Virus record (IMG/VR): IMGVR_UViG_3300009514_000026
Coordinates: 1-61,112 of that record
DNA from: a virus
DNA length: 61,112 nucleotides
Strand: one strand, 5' to 3'
The notes below the pieces were generated by a model. It made no database searches, had not been told where the DNA came from, and worked only from the letters and a program-made list of their open reading frames with translations. Shown here piece by piece: positions 34,868-42,068 of the stretch. Both the position numbers and the translations under genes were made by a program. Position 1 is the stretch's first letter; each line of letters begins with the position of its first letter.

Positions 34868-34954
34868 TGGTGCCGAGAGTGGGACTTGAACCCACACAAC
34901 GTTCCCGCCACTAGATTCTTAGTCTAGCATGTCTAGCAATTCCATCACCCCGGC
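34868..34954 (-). tRNA. tRNA-Leu (AAG)
   Basis: The length is 87 nt with a proper long variable arm. Stem CTAGA/TCTAG, loop CTAAGAA (AAG, reading CUU), acceptor GCCGGGG/TCTCGGC, CCA encoded. A34 is uncommon for bacterial Leu. Confidence 0.82.
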
Positions 34955-34959
34955 ATATT

Positions 34960-35421
34960 TTATTCAATTGGTACGAATGTCCCATTCTTTTCAACCATTT
35001 TTTTGATAGTATTATACACGTAATCCAAAATTAGCATAGCCCTATCAGTACAATCTTTGTTCATTGTCATGTAAATTTCATCTGGTGTCAGATGCTTATT
35101 GCTGTAAACCCACATAATAATTGTTATTTGATATAATACTTCTTCTGTTCTTAACGGCGGATTAGCGCGCTTCTCTTTTTGGGATTTTTCAGCAGACCTG
35201 ATTACCCATTCAGTCATACCTCTAAATGGTACACCAGCATCTCGCTGTCTTGTCATCTTCCTTACTACTTCTCCATCCAAGGAACATTCTTTTATAATTC
35301 TGGCTTTTGATTCTTCATACTTTTTATCAATTGCTGTAAAGTCAATTTCCGCCGCAGTTGCACCTAATGTATATCCCATCATGAAAATTACTATTGTGAA
35401 TAATATTATTAAATGTTTCAT
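34960..35421 (-). CDS. Secreted protein, 153 aa
   Basis: An N-terminal signal peptide (residues 1-23, cleavage likely after ATAA) precedes a charged helical domain with two cysteines (about 46 and 124). It is probably periplasmic, of unknown function. ATAAATAC just upstream resembles a late element. Confidence 0.6.
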   Translation of the reverse strand: MKHLIILFTIVIFMMGYTLGATAAEIDFTAIDKKYEESKARIIKECSLDGEVVRKMTRQRDAGVPFRGMTEWVIRSAEKSQKEKRANPPLRTEEVLYQITIIMWVYSNKHLTPDEIYMTMNKDCTDRAMLILDYVYNTIKKMVEKNGTFVPIE

Positions 35422-35483
35422 AATAGTATTTATTAATTTGGCTGATCTGGTATGTAATGACAGTTAACATGCGAATATTTCAG

Positions 35484-35570
35484 CGGAAGATGTGGGATTT
35501 GAACCCACGTGCCGTTTTAATGACCACCTCATTTCCAATGAGGGACGATTAGCCTCTCTGTCAATCTTCC
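35484..35570 (-). tRNA. tRNA-Ser (GGA), CCA not encoded
   Basis: Acceptor GGAAGAT/ATCTTCC, stem CCTCA/TGAGG, loop TTGGAAA, long variable arm, discriminator G. The genomic 3' end reads G-CTG rather than G-CCA. Confidence 0.85.
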
Positions 35571-35574
35571 AATA

Positions 35575-35648
35575 TGGCTGGCCTACCACGATTTGAACGT
35601 GGAGTACAGAAGTCAGAGTTCCGCGTGTTGCCATTACACTATAGGCCA
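35575..35648 (-). tRNA. tRNA-Gln (CTG)
   Basis: Acceptor TGGCCTA/TAGGCCA with U1-A72 (as in Gln), loop CTCTGAC, discriminator G, CCA encoded. It begins only 4 bases after tRNA-Ser(GGA) in genome coordinates. Confidence 0.85.
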
Positions 35649-35664
35649 ATTATTTATTTAATTT

Positions 35665-36417
35665 TTAATCCAAAAATCTATTTGTGTGATACGCACTTTC
35701 AATACGCTCTTTCGCTACATTAAAATACCTATCATCCAGTTCAATACCAATAAAAGTCCGTCCAGTATTTGCTGCCGCGACTCCTGTACTGCCACTGCCA
35801 CAAGTATTATCTAACACAGTATCGCCTGCATTAGTATATGTCAAGATAAGATATTCTAATAAGGCTACTGGTTTTTGTGTAGGATGTAAGCTACTTTTTT
35901 GTTTGTCTGTGGGGAACATTTGTACACTTCTTGGATATCTTAGTGTAGACCCACCACCACTGATTCCTTGCTTAGTTTTCCCATAAATTTCACCATCAGA
36001 CTGGTGTTTGGTATAACTATTCACTGGCTTGTGCCCAGTGGTCATTTGTGGATTATACGTCGGCAATTTGTCATAAAAGACCAATATATTTTCATGGGCT
36101 TTCATGGGCATCTTTTTGGCATTTAGGTGGCCAGTAGATGTCGTCTTTTCCCAAATCCATTCATAACGAAGCCATTTCAGGTTACTTGAACCTAAAACTT
36201 TATCAAATGGTGTTTGTGAAAATAAAAGAATAGCGCCAGCAGGTTTTGTAACCCTTTTATACTGTTTCCATAGTTCTTCAAGGCTTATTACAGAATCCCA
36301 TGCGCAATTGGTCGTGCCATACGGAAGATCGCAACATACCATATCGACAGAATTATCTGCGATTTTGTCCATTTCGGATAGGCAGTCACCATGTAATAGG
36401 ATTAAATTTTTCATCAA
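35665..36417 (-). CDS. DNA methyltransferase (DNMT beta-type, N6-adenine or N4-cytosine)
   Basis: The product is 250 aa. The catalytic motif is D30-L-P-Y33 near the N-terminus and the SAM-binding motif VLDNTCGSGSTG lies at about 197-208, so the order is catalytic then SAM (beta class). HPTQKP (about 178) is typical. It would modify phage DNA, possibly against restriction. Confidence 0.85.
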   Translation of the reverse strand: MMKNLILLHGDCLSEMDKIADNSVDMVCCDLPYGTTNCAWDSVISLEELWKQYKRVTKPAGAILLFSQTPFDKVLGSSNLKWLRYEWIWEKTTSTGHLNAKKMPMKAHENILVFYDKLPTYNPQMTTGHKPVNSYTKHQSDGEIYGKTKQGISGGGSTLRYPRSVQMFPTDKQKSSLHPTQKPVALLEYLILTYTNAGDTVLDNTCGSGSTGVAAANTGRTFIGIELDDRYFNVAKERIESAYHTNRFLD

Positions 36418-36450
36418 GAAAGCCTAACATAAAGCCGATGAAAAATCAAT

Positions 36451-36480
36451 AAAAAGGGTTACATTATTGTAACCCTTTTT
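36451..36480. terminator. Bidirectional hairpin terminator
   Basis: AAAAAGGGTTACA-TTAT-TGTAACCCTTTTT is a 13-bp perfect stem with A and T tracts on each side, between the small fibre-like gene and the methyltransferase gene. Confidence 0.85.
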
Positions 36481-36491
36481 TAAGACAGATA

Positions 36492-36725
36492 TTAAGCTAC
36501 AGTTGTGCCAGTGATTAAGTCGATCCAGTTTACACCGTTGCTAACTACAAGCGAACCTGCTGTTACAGGACTCCCAGCTGCGTTAACTGCGTCTGTTGCA
36601 AAGGCTACATGGCCTGTGTGTGAAGCAGCTGCTGGTAAAGTAGCAATTGTGTAATCTGCCACTGTAAGTGGTGCTGATTCGCCTCCATAGCGTGCGTCGC
36701 CGCGTGCATTGTTTAATAAAGCCAT
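36492..36725 (-). CDS. Small fibre/virion-like protein, 77 aa
   Basis: MALLNNARGDARYGGESAPLT resembles the GDARY motif of phage fibres and small virion-associated proteins. It is Ala/Thr-rich and has a late-promoter core 31 bases upstream and a terminator downstream, so it is a monocistronic late gene. Confidence 0.55.
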   Translation of the reverse strand: MALLNNARGDARYGGESAPLTVADYTIATLPAAASHTGHVAFATDAVNAAGSPVTAGSLVVSNGVNWIDLITGTTVA

Positions 36726-36756
36726 TTTATTTCTCCTAAATAGTAATTACTGTATA

Positions 36757-36764
36757 TATTTATA
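36757..36764 (-). promoter_or_regulatory. T4-like late promoter core
   Basis: TATAAATA on the minus strand lies 31 bases upstream of the start at 36725. Confidence 0.6.
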
Positions 36765-36791
36765 ACATACAGCATTTTCTTCCATAAAAAT

Positions 36792-36883
36792 TGGCGGAAG
36801 GCAGAGGGCACGATCCCCAAACCATATTTCAGGTTCCACTTGTTTTCAAGACAAGGTGCCGACCAACTCGACAATTACCTTCC
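36792..36883 (-). tRNA. tRNA-Ser (TGA)
   Basis: Acceptor GGAAGGT/GCCTTCC, stem CTTGT/ACAAG, loop CTTGAAA, long variable arm, discriminator G, CCA encoded. The T-loop reads ATCGTGC instead of TTCGANN. Confidence 0.8.
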
Positions 36884-36891
36884 AGTATTTC

Positions 36892-37287
36892 TTATTCCAT
36901 TCCCGCAAGCATTTTTTCAATGCGACGAAGATTGCCACGAATTCTATTCATATTCCCCATAACACGGCTTCTGTTTTTCGTGCGTGAAGGACTATCTGCT
37001 AATTTGTTTACTAAACCTAAACCACGTCGCGCAGCATCCATCTGTTTCATTACAGTGTCCATAGCATCCATAACTTCTTCCATGCTACCATCCGCTTCAA
37101 CACTACCTGGAGGTGGTACATCACTAGCAGGTGCACCACCGGCTAATCTGTCAGCAGCCATATCCATTGGTGCTTCAGTGATAATTTTCATTTGATCAAG
37201 AAGTTTGTTTACTTCTTCTGTAAGTGCATCAAATTCTGCTTCTAATTCAGCATCTGGTGTGATGCCCTTAACATGTTCTAGTAACAT
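36892..37287 (-). CDS. Helical acidic/basic protein, 131 aa
   Basis: The product is helical with a Pro/Gly/Ala linker at about residues 50-65 and a basic C-terminus (RTKNRSRVMGNMNRIRGNLRR). ATAAATAC about 30 bases upstream suggests late expression. Possibly a head- or core-associated protein; not recognised. Confidence 0.55.
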   Translation of the reverse strand: MLLEHVKGITPDAELEAEFDALTEEVNKLLDQMKIITEAPMDMAADRLAGGAPASDVPPPGSVEADGSMEEVMDAMDTVMKQMDAARRGLGLVNKLADSPSRTKNRSRVMGNMNRIRGNLRRIEKMLAGME

Positions 37288-37341
37288 TGTAAATTCTCCA
37301 TAAATTGCAATTTATTAAAGTATTTATTAATGTTAATTATT

Positions 37342-37416
37342 TGGCACCCTCGGCAGGACTCGAACCCGCACAATTTTCGTTCGAAGCGAAAGACTCTTCC
37401 ATTAAGCTACGAGGGC
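37342..37416 (-). tRNA. tRNA-Arg (TCG)
   Basis: Stem TTTCG/CGAAA, loop CTTCGAA, acceptor GCCCTCG/CGAGGGT with G1-U72, CCA encoded. Confidence 0.87.
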
Positions 37417-37556
37417 ATAACAAGGCTATAAAAATATAATCTTTAACATAATTTTATTAAAAGCACATATTATTCGTTAAAAACAATATTTTGTATTTCA
37501 TAATCAGGATATGGATTGCCGACCATCGAAATTTGGGCTATATCAATTATAATACT

Positions 37557-37646
37557 TGGCGGAAGTGGTGGGATTCGAACCCACGGACCGCTTTCGCGGC
37601 CAACACCTTAGCAGGGTGCCCCAATCAGCCACTCTGGCACACTTCC
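37557..37646 (-). tRNA. tRNA-Ser (GCT)
   Basis: Acceptor GGAAGTG/CACTTCC, stem GCACC/GGTGT, loop CTGCTAA, long variable arm with a GCCGC...GCGGT hairpin, discriminator G, CCA encoded. Confidence 0.87.
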
Positions 37647-37661
37647 AATATTTTTAATGTT

Positions 37662-37736
37662 TGGAGCGGATAGCGGGAATCGAACCCGCATCTGAACGTT
37701 GGCAACGTTCCATAATAACCGTTATACTATATCCGC
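37662..37736 (-). tRNA. tRNA-Gly (GCC)
   Basis: Stem GAACG/CGTTC, loop TTGCCAA, acceptor GCGGATA/TATCCGC, discriminator U, CCA encoded. Confidence 0.88.
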
Positions 37737-37747
37737 ATTTTGCAACT

Positions 37748-37833
37748 TTAAAAATGCCATCTTTTTATCAATGACTTACCACCAGTTTTATTGCAGCGGG
37801 GACATTCAACAATTGGGGGATTACCTTTATTCT
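37748..37833 (-). pseudogene. Remnant of a homing endonuclease C-terminus
   Basis: The frame reads ...VECPRCNKTGGKSLIKRWHF-stop. The CPxC...GG...RWHF pattern is common at the ends of phage homing endonucleases. There is no start codon before an upstream stop, so only a fragment remains between tRNA-Gly and the next gene. Confidence 0.5.
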
Positions 37834-37866
37834 GTTAGTTACTTCATAAATCGTAAAAAACATATT

Positions 37867-38397
37867 TTAATAAAAGTCGCTACGCTTTAAACCGCGTCTT
37901 GCATATTCATCGCCTGAATCATATTCTGCTTGCGCAGCAGAGCTTATGCCTTGTGCTTCTTCTGAATCCATCCATGCTTCTTTTGTTGTCATATGTTTAC
38001 CTATCAATGCGAAAAATTCTTGAATAGCTTTCATGGCAATAGTTGGATTCATGTCTTCTTTGTTTATTATTTCCCATAGTTGGTCAAGTCTTGGTTCGAT
38101 GTTTTTGGGAACATATACATTAACGTTTTTGTCGAATGCAGCATTAAGTTCACCTATGACTTTTTCCGCTTCACGAAAGTCAGCATCGCGCTTTTTAGCA
38201 AGAACTTCTTTCATTACATATTCGGCGTCTTCGTAGCCACCTGCTGTTGAACCACCCAATTCTTCATAATTATTATGAAATTCTTCTTTTGCTGCTTCTT
38301 TACCAGAATCTATGGTACGTTGTTCGGCATCTGAAGGATAATATTCACCACGGTCTTCATCCCATGTGCCTTCATTTAAAATATCACTAACTTTCAT
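37867..38397 (-). CDS. Hypothetical protein, 176 aa (MKVSDIL start)
   Basis: An acidic, helical protein of the MKVSDIL-starting set of this phage, with AATAAATAC about 20 bases upstream (late-like). Function unknown; possibly virion-associated. Confidence 0.6.
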   Translation of the reverse strand: MKVSDILNEGTWDEDRGEYYPSDAEQRTIDSGKEAAKEEFHNNYEELGGSTAGGYEDAEYVMKEVLAKKRDADFREAEKVIGELNAAFDKNVNVYVPKNIEPRLDQLWEIINKEDMNPTIAMKAIQEFFALIGKHMTTKEAWMDSEEAQGISSAAQAEYDSGDEYARRGLKRSDFY

Positions 38398-38415
38398 ATA
38401 AACCTCCAGAAGTAT

Positions 38416-38802
38416 TTAAGTATTTATTAGTGATTTGATTAATCTATATAAATCTTTATGTTTTCGTTTTAGTATTCTTAAAAGAAGAACATAAGAATAT
38501 GCTTCACTTCGTCTAATATTGGAAGAATCTCCATATCCATATCCTTCATATTGAATTGTAATTCTGATTTCGTTCCAAGATTTCACTATATTGGCTAATT
38601 GATTATGATAACCAAAAGTAGGTAAATTTTCAAGTTTTTTTAATGCTTTACCGAGTATTACTGCAATAGTGCTTCCATCAAGCATTCTGAAATCAAATGT
38701 TCCCATTATATCATTGTATTGAAGTTCATTATGCGGTACAGATGTCTGCAATCTGAACTTTACAGATTCTATTCTTACGTCTTTGATAAAGTCTTCTAAC
38801 AT
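38416..38802 (-). CDS. Hypothetical protein, 128 aa
   Basis: ATG 38802 (MLEDFIKDVRIESVKF) is chosen because the longer frame runs into tRNA-Leu(TAG). It has a basic C-terminus (RILKRKHKDLYRLIKSL). Not recognised. It is followed 18 bases later by the MKVSDIL gene. Confidence 0.55.
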   Translation of the reverse strand: MLEDFIKDVRIESVKFRLQTSVPHNELQYNDIMGTFDFRMLDGSTIAVILGKALKKLENLPTFGYHNQLANIVKSWNEIRITIQYEGYGYGDSSNIRRSEAYSYVLLLRILKRKHKDLYRLIKSLINT

Positions 38803-38815
38803 AAGAATATTTATT

Positions 38816-38893
38816 TGGTACTCTCGGTCGGATTCGAACCGACACATCAACTGGGTCTAAGCCAGCTCCCTCTGCCAATTGGGGTACGAGAGC
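38816..38893 (-). tRNA. tRNA-Leu (TAG) with short variable loop
   Basis: Stem GCTGG/CCAGT, loop CTTAGAC, acceptor GCTCTCG/CGAGAGT with G1-U72, CCA encoded. The variable region is about 8 nt, short for Leu. Confidence 0.82.
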
Positions 38894-38899
38894 ATTATT

Positions 38900-38937
38900 T
38901 GGAGCCTGCACGTGGATTCACACGCGGATCATCAGGC
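38900..38937 (-). pseudogene. tRNA 3'-end remnant or minihelix ending in CCA
   Basis: GCCTG...CAGGC-TCCA encloses a small hairpin CGTG-TGAATC-CACG, as if only the acceptor and a shrunken T-arm were left of a tRNA, between tRNA-Asp and tRNA-Leu(TAG). Confidence 0.4.
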
Positions 38938-38944
38938 ATAGATT

Positions 38945-39020
38945 TGGCGGACACAACGAGGATCGAACTCGTCGCTTCTTCCGTGACAGGGAAGCCCATT
39001 CACCAGCTTGGTCTGTGTCC
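38945..39020 (-). tRNA. tRNA-Asp (GTC)
   Basis: Stem CTTCC/GGAAG, loop CTGTCAC, acceptor GGACACA/TGTGTCC, discriminator G, CCA encoded. Confidence 0.88.
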
Positions 39021-39039
39021 AGATTTTTAACTAAAATAT

Positions 39040-39240
39040 ACATTATTGAGCTGCAACTCTAGAATTGTGCCGCACATTTATCAGACCTACGAGTTGTGTA
39101 GGTCACCTGTTCTAAGACAGGCGGTTTGCAGCCACCGAAAACTCAAGTCAGACTGGACACCCCATCCAGCTTCGCCCACGGGTGATGGACTATGGTACTT
39201 ACTACCACTCAAGGCAGCAGTAATCACTACTTGAAGAATT
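39040..39240 (-). ncRNA. Unassigned structured spacer with serial hairpins
   Basis: No convincing gene occurs here. On the minus strand several stable hairpins follow one another: TGGTA/TACCA, CTGGA/TCCAG (loop TGGGGTG), CGGT/ACCG, CCTGT/ACAGG and GACCTAC/GTAGGTC (7 bp). CTGCAA and TTGCAG could close the last three. It may be a structured RNA or the debris of tRNA genes. Confidence 0.35.
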
Positions 39241-39248
39241 TTTGAAAT

Positions 39249-39326
39249 TGGTACCCCACCTCGGATTCGAACCGAGAACCACAAGATTTTAAATCTTGCC
39301 GCAGCTGCCAATTAGCGTAGCGGGGC
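39249..39326 (-). tRNA. tRNA-Leu (TAA) with short variable loop
   Basis: Stem CAAGA/TCTTG, loop TTTAAAA, acceptor GCCCCGC/GTGGGGT with G1-U72, T-arm CTCGG/CCGAG, CCA encoded. The variable region is about 6 nt. Confidence 0.82.
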
Positions 39327-39330
39327 AAAG

Positions 39331-39350
39331 CGACCAAGTTTCCTTGGTCG
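39331..39350 (-). terminator. Hairpin after the zinc-ribbon protein gene
   Basis: An 8-bp stem CGACCAAG/CTTGGTCG with a 4-nt loop lies just downstream of the stop at 39357. It lacks a long T tract, so it could be an RNA-processing or weak termination hairpin before tRNA-Leu(TAA). Confidence 0.45.
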
Positions 39351-39356
39351 TAATAG

Positions 39357-40145
39357 TTAGACTATTGTTAGTGAAGTTCCACATTCGGTACAGAATTTAG
39401 CTACTGCTTTATTCGTGCGGCCGCATGTAGTACATTTTGGTTTTGCCTTAACTGTAACAGGCTTTGTAACTTGTTGGTTGTCTTCTGTTTGTCCAAGCAT
39501 TTGAAGCACAATGACATGTGTTTCTGTTTCCGTTGGGAACCAGTCTGCATCTTTGAACGTTTGATCTGAAACAGAACCCGGTACAGTGATACCAGCATCG
39601 TTTAGATTAGCATCTGCACAAACATGATTAACATTAACAGAACCAGAGATATTGTTACTAATGCCGCCGGTATTGGCGCTATAATTAGCGTTATTTCCGA
39701 TGATACCGCGCCTTGCGTCGCTACCCGAAGTAAAAGTAAATTGATCGTTAGTCCATGGGTTATTCCAATATGTTGGATAAACATTTATTGGTTGTTGTTC
39801 AAAATTAAATTCAATACGAACTAAACCATCTTCAACACCAACACCACGGTTCTTTTCAATATTAGCAGTGCGTTCGATAAATTTGAACCGATTGCCTTTG
39901 TTAAGATTGCCATTTTTAATAAAACGTTCAAGTTCTACATTGCTATTTGCATTAACAACAAATTTTGTACCATCACCAACGTCAACACCATCAATTTCTA
40001 TCTTGACAAGTGCGCGAACGCCGTTAAGGTTTTTGATTAGAACTGAATATTCACTTCCGAAAGGAAGTCTTACTATTTCGCCAGATTCACGAAGAACCTG
40101 ACCGGCAGATTTGAGAGCTACTGCAAGCTTATTATTATACATCAT
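39357..40145 (-). CDS. Virion-type protein with C-terminal zinc ribbon, 262 aa
   Basis: ATG 40145 is chosen with AAGGAG upstream. The N-terminal beta domain (LPFGSEYSVLIKNLNGVRALVKIEIDG) is followed by an Asn/Gly-rich middle. The C-terminus is a zinc ribbon CTTCGRTNKAVAKFCTEC. A TATAAATA element lies 87 bases upstream. I associate the N-terminal pattern with unassigned proteins of large phages. Confidence 0.6.
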   Translation of the reverse strand: MMYNNKLAVALKSAGQVLRESGEIVRLPFGSEYSVLIKNLNGVRALVKIEIDGVDVGDGTKFVVNANSNVELERFIKNGNLNKGNRFKFIERTANIEKNRGVGVEDGLVRIEFNFEQQPINVYPTYWNNPWTNDQFTFTSGSDARRGIIGNNANYSANTGGISNNISGSVNVNHVCADANLNDAGITVPGSVSDQTFKDADWFPTETETHVIVLQMLGQTEDNQQVTKPVTVKAKPKCTTCGRTNKAVAKFCTECGTSLTIV

Positions 40146-40203
40146 GATTACTCCTTTTACAGTGCACAGACTAAGCACTCAAATGTTTAAAAGTCTGTTG
40201 GTC

Positions 40204-40226
40204 ATGCGAAAGATGTGATTTCGCAT
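40204..40226 (-). terminator. Intergenic hairpin
   Basis: ATGCGAAA/TTTCGCAT, an 8-bp stem with a 7-nt loop, follows the synthetase-like gene. It has no clear T tract, so termination is uncertain. Confidence 0.4.
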
Positions 40227-40234
40227 AATTCTAT

Positions 40235-40804
40235 TTATACCTGTTTCATGGCGATGGACAATCGTGGTTCAGCAAGTCCTGTACCATATATCCAATCTAT
40301 ATTCTCATGGTGTCTTATACCATAAGAACCTAATTCTATTCCGTTTGTTTCGATGTCATAACTTTCATCGTCACGGTTATCAACAGTTTCCACAACAGTT
40401 GTCGAAACAAACTGTTCAAAGAACTGTCTTGCATCGTAAATCATCGTTTCCATGCTTGATGACCATTTCCACCATTTTCTTGTATAGTGAATAAGTTCAA
40501 CTTTCATAAAATATTTTTGATGAATTTCATCTTCATCATCGTTACGGAAACATGGTGTGATAGCGCAATATTTTCCTTCTTTTAGTTGACCAGTTCGAAT
40601 AAGATAAAGAAAAGATTGTTCCGCGCTTCCTACTAAGTACTTGTTAAGGTACATGTTATTAGTGAAATCAAAATTTGATGGCGTAGTGATCTTTAAGGCA
40701 TCTTTAGGAACTGTCCAAGGCACATCAATCAGTTTGTATCCTTGGTCTTGATAATATTCAAGTGCATCTACAAGCAATGCGTAATTAATCACTTCTAGTA
40801 CCAT
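40235..40804 (-). CDS. Stand-alone class II aminoacyl-tRNA-synthetase-like core
   Basis: The product is 189 aa from ATG 40804, overlapping the upstream gene. DVPWTVP near residue 28 resembles motif 1 strands. CFRNDDEDEIHQKYFMKVEL (about 85-104) resembles motif 2 (fRxE-type loop). The end GTGLAEPRLSIA (about 174-185) resembles motif 3 with its ATP-binding Arg. There is no anticodon-binding domain, so it is like paralogues such as PoxA, AsnA or HisZ. It could aminoacylate an unusual tRNA or modify a protein; inference only. Confidence 0.6.
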   Translation of the reverse strand: MVLEVINYALLVDALEYYQDQGYKLIDVPWTVPKDALKITTPSNFDFTNNMYLNKYLVGSAEQSFLYLIRTGQLKEGKYCAITPCFRNDDEDEIHQKYFMKVELIHYTRKWWKWSSSMETMIYDARQFFEQFVSTTVVETVDNRDDESYDIETNGIELGSYGIRHHENIDWIYGTGLAEPRLSIAMKQV

Positions 40805-41036
40805 CGTCAAATGCACGTCTTGTTGCATCGGACATTATTTTTAAATCTTCCATGGTTAAGTCTGGAAAATGTTTTTCAAGATAACCACGAATGGCACCAT
40901 AGATATCTGATAATTCACACATTGCCATTATCTTGTTGTTTTGTTCAAGTGATTCTTTTAGTTCATCTAATTCTTCTTCAATCTTGGATATTTCACCAAA
41001 TTTACCACGCTTGATTTCTCTTAAATGATAAGCCAT
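40785..41036 (-). CDS. MazG-like nucleotide pyrophosphohydrolase
   Basis: The product is 83 aa. KIEEELDELKESLEQ and CELSDIYGAI supply the EExxE...ExxD metal-binding helices of all-alpha NTP pyrophosphatases. It probably hydrolyses a (deoxy)nucleoside triphosphate or an alarmone-like nucleotide. It overlaps the synthetase-like gene by 20 bases. Confidence 0.65.
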   Translation of the reverse strand: MAYHLREIKRGKFGEISKIEEELDELKESLEQNNKIMAMCELSDIYGAIRGYLEKHFPDLTMEDLKIMSDATRRAFDDGTRSD

Positions 41037-41050
41037 TAATCACCTATAAT

Positions 41051-41134
41051 TGGTTGCGAGTGTGGGATTCGAACCCACGATGGGGGAGCTGCCCCTACTG
41101 CGGCCCATGGTGCCGCCATCAGCCAATCCTCGCG
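41051..41134 (-). tRNA. tRNA-like gene, CAT in an atypical loop, long variable arm
   Basis: T-arm GTGGG-TTCGAAT-CCCAC and encoded CCA are good. The anticodon arm GCGGC-ACCATGG-GCCGC places CAT at 34-36 but with C33 instead of U33. A GGGG/CCCC variable hairpin is present. The acceptor pairs at only 5 positions (C1 x A72, G7 x A66). Its function is doubtful. Confidence 0.5.
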
Positions 41135-41151
41135 CTTGTTTAAAACGACGG

Positions 41152-41250
41152 CCAGCAACTCTCTTTTGGTTCCCAACTAGTGCACTTACAACTAAGAGTA
41201 TCGCGAATCGGTCTTGTTGTGACTGTTGATATGCTCATCGCCCCTGCTGG
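41152..41250 (-). CDS. Possible 32-aa cysteine-containing peptide
   Basis: The frame MSISTVTTRPIRD...WPSF has an AGGGG ribosome-binding-like sequence 5 bases before its ATG and three cysteines. It is very short and unrecognised; treat as tentative. Confidence 0.3.
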
Positions 41251-41281
41251 TGGGTATGTAATCGCGTCGTTAAATTTTATT

Positions 41282-41399
41282 TGGTACCGGCGGCGGGATT
41301 CGAACCCGCATGACGTTACCGTCGCTGGATTTTTTTAAGCATCCTTCTAAAAAGATGCTTCGTAAAAGTCCAGTGTGTATACCATTCCACCACACCGGC
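41282..41399 (-). tRNA. tRNA-Leu with a ~32-nt insertion in the anticodon loop
   Basis: The length is 118 nt. Acceptor GCCGGTG/CGCCGGT, T-arm GCGGG/CCCGC, a Leu-type long variable arm and anticodon stem CTGGA/TCCAG are all intact, with CCA encoded. The loop between the stem strands is 39 nt (41368-41330) and contains a 7-bp hairpin AAGCATC/GATGCTT. Removing 41365-41334 leaves CTTAAAA (TAA, Leu). Because the flanks are T and A runs, other cut points would give TTA or TTT anticodons. Confidence 0.78.
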
Positions 41400-41432
41400 A
41401 TTAAACAATTGTCAATTGTGTACATTCGCCTT

Positions 41433-41642
41433 TTAGGCAGTTATACCCCGCATGGCTAATACTGTACGTGCTTTTGCATGATAGCGTTTTTGATCAACAC
41501 GTCCAAGAACAGTTTTCAGTGCTTCAGTTGTCATTTGAAGTGCAGATGTGCCAGTTTTGCGCGAACCAATACGAAACTTGCGCCTTACGTTAAATCTATG
41601 AATGGTATTTCCGTTTTTTATTACTTTGCGACCCTTTGGCAT
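41433..41642 (-). CDS. Small basic protein, 69 aa
   Basis: MPKGRKVIKNGNTIHRFNVRRKF is rich in Lys and Arg, so the protein may bind nucleic acid. No family recognised. It starts 35 bases downstream of the preceding gene's stop. Confidence 0.55.
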   Translation of the reverse strand: MPKGRKVIKNGNTIHRFNVRRKFRIGSRKTGTSALQMTTEALKTVLGRVDQKRYHAKARTVLAMRGITA

Positions 41643-41677
41643 TTTTATAACCCTTTAATTAGTTAATAAGAACATTA

Positions 41678-41917
41678 TTATTGAGATATTATATAGTCCT
41701 TTGACATAATTGTCAATAGTTGTTGTTTAGTTCGTTCGCGCTTAATCTTAATTGCCCAACAATTATACTTTTTATTAAAGTAAATTGAATTAACACTCTT
41801 GTTAATTTGATTACATATTGTAACCAATTTTTCTTTAGTATCACAAATTACATAATAATTTCCCCCTAAGCCTATTTTAAGTCTGGGTATTTCAAATGAC
41901 ATTAGCATTAAAGACAT
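41678..41917 (-). CDS. Hypothetical protein, 79 aa
   Basis: A basic alpha/beta protein (NYYVICDTKEKLVTICNQINKSVNSIYFNKKYNCWAIKI) of unknown function. Internal ATGs at residues 4 or 6 are alternative starts. Confidence 0.5.
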   Translation of the reverse strand: MSLMLMSFEIPRLKIGLGGNYYVICDTKEKLVTICNQINKSVNSIYFNKKYNCWAIKIKRERTKQQLLTIMSKDYIISQ

Positions 41918-41934
41918 ATATTTAATTTCCTATT

Positions 41935-42008
41935 TGGCGGACCGCCAGGGATTCGAACCCCGCACGCTGTAGTTTGGAGCCACGGCTGCTTACCCATGAG
42001 CGCGATCC
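41935..42008 (-). tRNA. tRNA-Trp (CCA), second copy
   Basis: Acceptor GGATCGC/GCGGTCC, loop CTCCAAA, discriminator G, CCA encoded. The outermost pair of the anticodon stem is C27 x A43. Confidence 0.82.
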
Positions 42009-42068
42009 ATAAATAGTGACTTGACATTTCTGTACTAATAGCATGGTGTGAGAGGTCACCGAAAATTG

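Noticed and set aside
41138-41156. AAAACGACGGCCAG matches the M13 forward primer/lacZ alpha sequence, suggesting vector contamination.
   Set aside because: The match is only about 14-15 bases and the flanks are unlike lacZ or any vector polylinker. Base composition continues smoothly, so I treat it as coincidence.
41330-41368. The interrupted tRNA-Leu as a UAA-suppressor tRNA that would read through the stop inside the nucleotidyltransferase gene.
   Set aside because: The junction giving TTA is only one of several. Position 34/35, shared with the Pro gene, gives TAA (Leu). TAA is also the normal stop of most genes here, so general suppression is implausible, and a frameshift is also needed in the nucleotidyltransferase gene.
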